From positions 1 to 8,618 of the forward strand of contig CALVZR010000083.1 in assembly GCA_944372565.1 (NCBI GenBank): 8,618 bases of DNA, read 5' to 3'. Positions within the stretch are counted from its first letter, which is position 1; the number at the start of each line of letters is the position of its first letter. The translations under genes were made by a program, and so were the position numbers. Below, piece after piece: positions 4,683 through 8,618 of this stretch. Source of the DNA: an uncultured Clostridia bacterium (GTDB lineage: Bacteria; Bacillota; Clostridia; Christensenellales; Borkfalkiaceae). The notes below the pieces were generated by a model. That model saw only the letters and a program-made list of their open reading frames with translations. It did no database searches and had not been told where the DNA came from.

Positions 4683-6065
4683 ATGGAAACGATGTGGGCA
4701 GGCAGGTTTGAAAAGCCGATTTCCGAACTGACAAACGATTTCAACGCGTCGATTTTAATCGACGGCAGAATGTTTGAAGAGGATATCCGCGGCAGTATGG
4801 CGCACGCGGCGATGCTGGGCGCGCAGGGGATCATCGCGAAAGAAGAGGCGGACAAGCTGATCGGCGGGCTGGAAGGAATTTTAAGCGACATGAAGAGCGG
4901 CGCGCTCCAGATCGATGAAAGCGCGGAAGATATCCATATGTTCGTGGAAGCGGAACTGACCAAAAGGTTAGGGGAAACGGGCAAAAGACTGCATACGGCC
5001 AGGAGCAGGAACGACCAGGTTGCGCTGGATAACCGCCTTTACGTTAAAAAGGAAATCGCCGCGGTCAAGGACAAACTGCAAACGCTGCTTTCCGTGCTCA
5101 AAGAGATGGCGAAAGACAACGTGGAAACGGTGATGCCCGGCTATACGCACCTGCAACGGGCGCAGCCCGTCACGTTCGCGCATCATCTGCTCGCGTATGC
5201 TGCGATGTTTATGCGGGACTGCGACCGGCTGGACGACGTGTATAAGCGCGCGGACGTTCTGCCGCTCGGTTCGTGCGCGCTTGCGGGCACGACGCACCCC
5301 ATAGACCGTTTTGCGGTGGCAGAATCGCTTGGGTTTTCGGAAGTGTGTTTCAACAGTATGGACGGCGTTTCCGACCGCGATTTTATGCTGGAATTCGCCG
5401 CCGCGCTGAGCATCGCGATGATGCACCTCTCGCGTTTGAGCGAAGAGGTCGTTCTGTGGTGCAGCTGGGAATTCAAATTTCTCGAACTCGACGACGCTTT
5501 CGCCACGGGGTCGAGCATTATGCCGCAGAAAAAGAACCCGGATATTTCCGAACTCGTGCGCGGCAAAACGGGGAGGGTGTACGGAAACCTCGTCGCCCTG
5601 CTCACGATGATGAAGGGGCTGCCGCTCGCCTATAACAAGGACATGCAGGAGGATAAGGAAAACCTCTTCGATTCGGTGGATACCGTAAAAACCTGCCTCG
5701 CCATCACGGCGGAAATGCTGCGCACGGCAACCGTGCTCAAAGACAATATGCTCGCGGCGGGGAAGAAGGGATTCATCAACGCGACGGACGTTGCCGATTA
5801 TCTCGTGAAGAAGGGAGAGGCGTTCCGCTCCGCATATAAAATTACGGGGCAGCTCGTGGCGGAAGCCATCGCGAAAAACGCCACGCTCGAAGAGCTGCCG
5901 CTTAAAGAATATCAAAAATATTCCCCGCTTTTCAAAGAGGATATTTACGGCGCGATCGATCTGAAAAACTGCGTGGAAAAGCGCACTTCTTTCGGCGGTC
6001 CCGCCAAAGATTCCGTATTGGCGCAAATCGAAAGGGTAGAGGAGTTCCTGAAAGGAAAAAAATAG
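4683..6065 (+). CDS. argH: Argininosuccinate lyase ArgH
   Basis: This 460-residue enzyme is the normal length for ArgH, which splits argininosuccinate into arginine and fumarate, the last step of arginine synthesis, as a cytoplasmic homotetramer. Conserved blocks of the fumarase/aspartase superfamily are visible: MWAGRF at 4-9, HTARSRNDQ at 104-112, GYTHLQRAQP at 153-162 (with the catalytic-region His156), and the signature GSSIMPQKKNPD at 276-287 holding the mobile-loop catalytic serine. The ATG at 4683 has AGGTGA 6 nt upstream. The gene has its own promoter and terminator, so it seems to be transcribed alone; argG and the other arginine genes are not in the window. The segment at 5907-5932, coding for part of EYQKYSPLF near the C-terminus, is nearly duplicated at 7645-7670. 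Confidence 0.98.
   Translation: METMWAGRFEKPISELTNDFNASILIDGRMFEEDIRGSMAHAAMLGAQGIIAKEEADKLIGGLEGILSDMKSGALQIDESAEDIHMFVEAELTKRLGETGKRLHTARSRNDQVALDNRLYVKKEIAAVKDKLQTLLSVLKEMAKDNVETVMPGYTHLQRAQPVTFAHHLLAYAAMFMRDCDRLDDVYKRADVLPLGSCALAGTTHPIDRFAVAESLGFSEVCFNSMDGVSDRDFMLEFAAALSIAMMHLSRLSEEVVLWCSWEFKFLELDDAFATGSSIMPQKKNPDISELVRGKTGRVYGNLVALLTMMKGLPLAYNKDMQEDKENLFDSVDTVKTCLAITAEMLRTATVLKDNMLAAGKKGFINATDVADYLVKKGEAFRSAYKITGQLVAEAIAKNATLEELPLKEYQKYSPLFKEDIYGAIDLKNCVEKRTSFGGPAKDSVLAQIERVEEFLKGKK
5907..5932 (+). repeat. 26-bp repeat, copy 1 (inside argH)
   Basis: This copy matches 7645-7670 in the same orientation at 25 of 26 positions; the only difference is at the eleventh base (A here, T there). 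It begins with an inverted repeat, GAATAT-N5-ATATTC, followed by CCCCGCTTTT. Here it lies in the coding frame of ArgH and encodes normal-looking family sequence. Confidence 0.75.
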
Positions 6066-6083
6066 GCCGCGGCGAAATTCTTC

Positions 6084-6134
6084 CTTGCGATTTCGGATTT
6101 TGTCGTTTAACAGAATAATACGATAAATCGCAAG
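6084..6134. repeat. 10-bp inverted repeat downstream of argH
   Basis: CTTGCGATTT (6084-6093) is the exact reverse complement of AAATCGCAAG (6125-6134), separated by 31 nt of AT-rich sequence. It lies between the argH stop and its terminator and could fold in the 3' untranslated region. No function is evident and chance cannot be excluded. Confidence 0.4.
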
Positions 6135-6186
6135 TAAAATACTTATGATTTTATATATAATTCTATTTCATAAAAAGTCAAATCGG

Positions 6187-6219
6187 CCTGTCGGAAACAT
6201 ATTTTCCGGCAGGTTTTTT
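6187..6219 (+). terminator. Intrinsic terminator for argH
   Basis: An 11-bp stem, CCTGTCGGAAA (6187-6197) with TTTCCGGCAGG (6203-6213, one U-G wobble), encloses a 5-nt loop and is followed by six T (6214-6219). It lies about 120 nt after the argH stop. Confidence 0.88.
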
Positions 6220-6254
6220 AAAAAGCAACAGCCCCCGCTTTTGCGGGGGCTGTT
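6220..6254 (-). terminator. Intrinsic terminator for the thioesterase unit
   Basis: AACAGCCCCCGC (6227-6238) pairs perfectly with GCGGGGGCTGTT (6243-6254) around a 4-nt loop, a 12-bp stem. Read on the minus strand it is followed by GC then TTTTT (6224-6220). It sits 19 nt after the thioesterase stop and back to back with the argH terminator. Confidence 0.85.
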
Positions 6255-6273
6255 ATGTTTTCTTCGGTTGAAT

Positions 6274-6804
6274 TCAGGCGTTCTTTTCAAAAAAATCCGC
6301 GTTTTTGATTTCGATCGTTTCGGGGAGTTTTTCCTCCACGTAAAACCAGTTTTCTTCGCCCAACGTGCCGTTGCAGATCTTGGAAACGTCGCTCTTCACA
6401 TAGGTGCCTTTGGAGGTGGCGAGAATGTTTCCCTCTTCGTCTTCGATGAACCCTTCCGCAATGTAAACGCGCGAAGTATCTTTCGTGATCTTTCCCACGC
6501 AGATCACGGGTTTATCGAGCGGCACCGGCTTTTTGAACCGCACCGAAAGCTCTCCCGTAACCGCCCAGATATCGGGCTTGCCGATCTGCACCGCGCGCCC
6601 CAGCGTTTCGTCGAGCAGGGCGGAGATCATCCCGCCGTGCATGCGGTTGGGGTAGCTCTGGTGAATGTCTTTCGGCGTGGTCACGCCCGCGATCATGCCG
6701 CCTTCCAGCTCGTAGAAAACGCTTTTCAAAGAGGCGTCGTTGTCCACGCCGCAAACGATGCACATATCGGAATTGTTCTGTTTTTTCAGCACTTTGCATT
6801 TCAT
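6274..6804 (-). CDS. PaaI-family hotdog-fold thioesterase
   Basis: This 176-residue protein has the hotdog-fold acyl-CoA thioesterase signature RMHGGMISALLDETLGRA (about 54-71), including the HGG loop and the Asp65/Glu66 catalytic region of PaaI-type enzymes. An SYPNR motif precedes it and a VRFKKPVPLDKPV strand segment follows. The N-terminal MCIVCG (C15, C18) is a CxxC pair that I recall as common in Clostridia members of this group; its role is unknown. The natural acyl-CoA substrate cannot be told from sequence. The ATG at 6804 is the first plausible start of the conserved domain, but the only nearby ribosome site, AAGGAGC on the minus strand, lies about 14 nt upstream, which is longer than usual. 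The frame continues open upstream through the flavoprotein gene, but that part is a shadow. It is co-directional with the flavoprotein gene, 53 nt away, and probably co-transcribed. Confidence 0.9.
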   Translation of the reverse strand: MKCKVLKKQNNSDMCIVCGVDNDASLKSVFYELEGGMIAGVTTPKDIHQSYPNRMHGGMISALLDETLGRAVQIGKPDIWAVTGELSVRFKKPVPLDKPVICVGKITKDTSRVYIAEGFIEDEEGNILATSKGTYVKSDVSKICNGTLGEENWFYVEEKLPETIEIKNADFFEKNA

Positions 6805-6857
6805 GTCCGTTATTTTTTGCTCCTTTTTTGGTTTTGTCAAAAACCGGTTTCTTCCGA

Positions 6858-7475
6858 TTATCGGGTGAAATTGGTCTTTATTTTCTTTTCCGCAGGGGGC
6901 ATTTTTACCTTGCTTTCCGCGATCGTGCGGATAAGGTACGCCATATTTCTGCCGAGGATGCGCATGGTCTGCAATCCTTCCAGATCTTTTTCCACCTCGT
7001 CGGGCGTGTTGCCGTGCACTTCGTTCCAGTAGTTGGAACCCGCAACGAACATATTGGAAATAAAGAGGTACTTGTTGAGCTCGTCGAACGTGGCGGTATT
7101 GCCCGCCCTGCGCGCGGTAACCACCGCCGCGCCGACTTTGTGTTCGAAAACCGAGCGGTCCGCGCAGAACAGCCTGTCCAGAAAGGAAATGAGCGTGCCG
7201 TTTGCGGACGCGAAGTAAACGGGGCTGCCGATCACGATGCCGTTGCAGGATTTCATTTTTTCGAGGGCTTCGTTCACGGAATCGTCCGTAACGCACTGGT
7301 GCAGGGATTTGCAGCCGTTGCACGCGAAACAGCCGTGCGCCACGCGTTCTCCCACGCCGATATCCATGATTTCGGAATCCACGCCGCATTCTTTCAAGGC
7401 GGACGCCACTTCTTTCAGCGCGCGTTTGGTGCAGCCGTTTTCGTGCGGACTGCCGTTGATCATCAGAACCTTCAT
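6858..7475 (-). CDS. Flavodoxin-fold NAD(P)H oxidoreductase / iron-sulfur flavoprotein
   Basis: This 205-residue protein has the flavodoxin-like fold of NADPH-dependent FMN reductases. The FMN phosphate loop is MKVLMINGSPHENGCT (1-16), and a second FMN contact GSPVYFASANG is at 83-93. Between them lies C49-X2-C52-X2-C55-X5-C61, the compact cysteine motif described for archaeal and clostridial iron-sulfur flavoproteins (Isf), which bind a [4Fe-4S] cluster. A VVTARRAGNT segment (118-127) follows, as in that family. A role in electron transfer or reductive detoxification in an anaerobe is inferred; partner and substrate are unknown. The start is well supported by GGGAGGG on the minus strand about 6 nt before the ATG. 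It is the first gene of a minus-strand unit with the thioesterase and has its own sigma-A promoter about 85 nt upstream. Confidence 0.9.
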   Translation of the reverse strand: MKVLMINGSPHENGCTKRALKEVASALKECGVDSEIMDIGVGERVAHGCFACNGCKSLHQCVTDDSVNEALEKMKSCNGIVIGSPVYFASANGTLISFLDRLFCADRSVFEHKVGAAVVTARRAGNTATFDELNKYLFISNMFVAGSNYWNEVHGNTPDEVEKDLEGLQTMRILGRNMAYLIRTIAESKVKMPPAEKKIKTNFTR

Positions 7476-7559
7476 ATTTTACCCTCCCTGTAAACAAAAA
7501 TATTGCGGGGCGGCAAACGGCATCACCCGCAGGGGAACCTTTCCGCCGCGCTTTTTTTC

Positions 7560-7588
7560 AGTTTACTATAAACGGAAAAAAATGTCAA
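7560..7588 (-). promoter_or_regulatory. Sigma-A promoter for the flavoprotein-thioesterase unit
   Basis: On the minus strand, a perfect TTGACA -35 (7588-7583), a 17-bp spacer and TAAACT -10 (7565-7560) are present. The start of transcription should be near 7553, giving a leader of about 78 nt. The leader is GC-rich, but I see no recognisable riboswitch or operator in it. Confidence 0.75.
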
Positions 7589-7596
7589 TTGCCCCG

Positions 7597-7639
7597 AAAA
7601 AACACGCGGCGAATGCGGCTGTCGGATAGGGGGCGCCGC
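7597..7639 (-). terminator. Possible terminator after the GNAT gene
   Basis: On the minus strand GCGGCG (7639-7634) pairs with CGCCGC (7611-7606) over a 22-nt loop, and a run of six T follows at 7602-7597. The stem is GC-rich but the loop is large, so the call is weak. It ends just before the flavoprotein promoter, as expected for a boundary between two co-directional units. Confidence 0.4.
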
Positions 7640-7644
7640 TCGCG

Positions 7645-7670
7645 GAATATCAAATATATTCCCCGCTTTT
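7645..7670 (+). repeat. 26-bp repeat, copy 2 (3' end of GNAT gene)
   Basis: This is the partner of 5907-5932, 25 of 26 bases identical. It spans the stop codon of the GNAT gene on the opposite strand and encodes that protein's last residues (KSGEYI). The inverted repeat GAATAT-N5-ATATTC lies at 7645-7661. Confidence 0.75.
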
Positions 7671-8267
7671 TAAGGAATACTTCCAGAGAAACTGCAATTC
7701 TTCTTTGCATTCTTCCTCGCCGTAAACGCCTGCGTTGATTTCCGTCAGCACGGCGTTTTGCCGCAGATAAAAGCCGTAAGCCGCCAGGTTATTGTTCTGA
7801 CTTTCGATTTTCATCTCTTTCAGTCCTTCCGCCCGCGCCCGTTCTGCCGCCGCGCGGAAAAGCGCCGTTCCGACGCCCTGCCTGCGGAATTTTTCATCCA
7901 CCCGCAGATCCCACAGAACGCAAAGATCGTTTCTGCCTTCGAGCATACGGATTCCTTCCGTGCGCCAGATCAGAAAGGCGCCGCCCGCGGGAGCGCCGCC
8001 GGTTTCCGCCAGGAAAAACGCGCGGTTTTTCTGCCCGAAAATTTTGGCGTCCCGCCGTGCGGAAAAATATTTTCCGAGATCTTTTTGGCAGGGCGGCAGG
8101 GCGCGCTCGCCGAAACGGAACGGGGGAGAAAGCCTTTCGGGCACGAGTTCGCTTTTTATGTTTACGATCATCGGAATGCCGTCGTAAAGAAAAAGTTCGC
8201 TTTCTTTGAGTTCGCGGACAAAAACGCCGTTTTCTTTGCGCGTTTCCGCGCGGGAAAGATCATTCAT
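7650..8267 (-). CDS. GNAT-family N-acetyltransferase
   Basis: This 205-residue protein ends in a GNAT domain. The acetyl-CoA pyrophosphate-binding motif A is clear: WDLRVDEKFRRQGVGTALF (about 119-137), with R129, Q130, G131 and G133 in the Q/RxxGxG/A pattern. It is followed by IESQNNNLAAYGFYLRQ (154-170), where the Tyr/Phe cluster usually holds the general acid. The QNNN-AxxFY layout recalls streptothricin-type acetyltransferases, but this is only similarity of pattern and does not show antibiotic resistance. The first 100 residues are less conserved and the substrate is unknown. The ATG at 8267 has AAGGGA just upstream and overlaps the end of the preceding acetyltransferase gene by 8 nt, so the two are translationally coupled. 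The final codons fall in the 26-bp repeat shared with argH. Confidence 0.87.
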   Translation of the reverse strand: MNDLSRAETRKENGVFVRELKESELFLYDGIPMIVNIKSELVPERLSPPFRFGERALPPCQKDLGKYFSARRDAKIFGQKNRAFFLAETGGAPAGGAFLIWRTEGIRMLEGRNDLCVLWDLRVDEKFRRQGVGTALFRAAAERARAEGLKEMKIESQNNNLAAYGFYLRQNAVLTEINAGVYGEEECKEELQFLWKYSLKSGEYI

Positions 8268-8618
8268 ATTTCCCTTCGTACATAGGATAGCGGGTTTTGT
8301 CCGCTTCCGTGATGTTCCGCAGCACGCAGCAGGGAACGCCCGCCGCCACGACGTTTGCGGGAATATCTCTGGTCACCACGCTGCCCGCGCCGATCACCGC
8401 GTTGTCCCCGATCGTCACGCCCGCAAGCACGATGGCGCCCGTACCTATCCACACGTTGTTGCCCACGCGGATGGGCTTTGCGATTTCCAGCCCGCGCTTG
8501 CGCTGTTCGGGGTCGGTGGGGTGTTCCGCGGTGGTGAAACTGCAATTCGTGGCGATGAATACGTTATCGCCGAAGGTGACCTTCACGCCGTCCTGAATGA
8601 GCAGGTTGTGGTTGGAGT
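8260..8618 (-). CDS. Hexapeptide-repeat (maltose/galactoside-type) O-acetyltransferase, 3' part
   Basis: The frame runs off the window end, so the N-terminal part is missing; 118 residues and the stop are present. It shows the left-handed beta-helix of LbH acetyltransferases: VTFGDNVFIATNCSF, AEHPTDPEQRKRG with the likely catalytic His of the 'xHP' motif, PIRVGNNVWIGTGAIVLAGVTIGDNAVIGAGSVVTRDIPANVVAAGVP, then a C-terminal tail. This matches the maltose/galactoside acetyltransferase (Maa/LacA/NodL) family, cytoplasmic trimers that move acetyl from acetyl-CoA to a sugar hydroxyl. The usual NPA(K/R)V near the end reads VPCCVL here. An internal GTG at 8586 is not the start, because upstream codons (SNHNLLIQDG) continue the family pattern. 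It is the upstream partner of the GNAT gene, overlapping it by 8 nt. Confidence 0.92.
   Translation of the reverse strand, partial: SNHNLLIQDGVKVTFGDNVFIATNCSFTTAEHPTDPEQRKRGLEIAKPIRVGNNVWIGTGAIVLAGVTIGDNAVIGAGSVVTRDIPANVVAAGVPCCVLRNITEADKTRYPMYEGKYE

Noticed and set aside
3140..6026. Minus-strand open frames of about 350 residues opposite sigG and argH
   Set aside because: These are shadows of strongly supported plus-strand genes, with Arg/His/Phe-rich nonsense composition and no motif.
1526..6108. Shared 12-mer ATTTTGTCGTTT (minus strand 1537-1526, plus strand 6097-6108) as a regulator motif
   Set aside because: A few 12-base matches are expected by chance in a window of this size, and the second copy lies downstream of argH, away from any promoter.
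6805..7497. Long minus-strand N-terminal extension of the thioesterase (407-residue open frame)
   Set aside because: The extension overlaps the flavoprotein gene in another frame, is very rich in Arg and Gly, and has no domain; the hotdog protein starts at 6804.
1..8618. CRISPR array, insertion sequence, prophage, tRNA or defence system
   Set aside because: I found no regularly spaced repeats, transposase or integrase motifs, or tRNA-like folds; the genes are core sporulation and metabolism plus common accessory enzymes.

Overview
The window looks like chromosomal sequence from an anaerobic, endospore-forming member of the Firmicutes, most likely class Clostridia. The main evidence is the sporulation block spoIIGA-sigE-sigG-ylmC, in the gene order known from Bacillus subtilis. 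Clear Shine-Dalgarno sites and sigma-A-type promoters (TTGACW/TACAAT) fit this, as do a Clostridia-style iron-sulfur flavoprotein and a CxxC-containing PaaI-type thioesterase. The coding sequence is fairly GC-rich while some intergenic stretches are AT-rich. A finer taxonomic placement is not possible by eye.

Layout. Positions 1-1487 (+): the tail of an upstream gene (possibly a YitT/DUF2179-type protein), then a single-domain MGMT-family alkyltransferase and hemW, packed nearly end to end. Positions 1488-4558 (+): the sporulation block. A promoter region with a possible Spo0A box and a 5' leader hairpin precedes spoIIGA, followed by sigE (overlapping spoIIGA by 7 nt). A sigma-F/G-like promoter precedes sigG, which ends in a very strong terminator, and then comes ylmC. 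Positions 4559-6219 (+): an AT-rich regulatory region with a consensus promoter and a possible ARG box drives argH, which ends in a terminator. Positions 6220-7588 (-): a two-gene unit, iron-sulfur flavoprotein then thioesterase, with its own promoter and a terminator convergent to that of argH. Positions 7597-8618 (-): a GNAT acetyltransferase overlapping the end of a hexapeptide-repeat acetyltransferase that runs off the window.

How the genes work together. SpoIIGA is the membrane protease that matures pro-sigma-E in the mother cell. Sigma-E and sigma-G then run the early mother-cell and late forespore programmes, and YlmC is a small PRC-barrel protein commonly linked to this locus. The most striking observation is that spoIIGA is interrupted by one in-frame TAA exactly between its five-helix membrane domain and its cytoplasmic aspartic-protease domain. 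Both halves otherwise look intact. It is either a nonsense mutation or sequence error, or a naturally split or read-through protease. A second unexplained signal is a 26-bp near-identical palindrome-containing repeat shared by argH and the 3' end of the GNAT gene. I see no CRISPR array, tRNA, rRNA, insertion sequence or prophage. No stretch longer than 300 bases lacks a gene.
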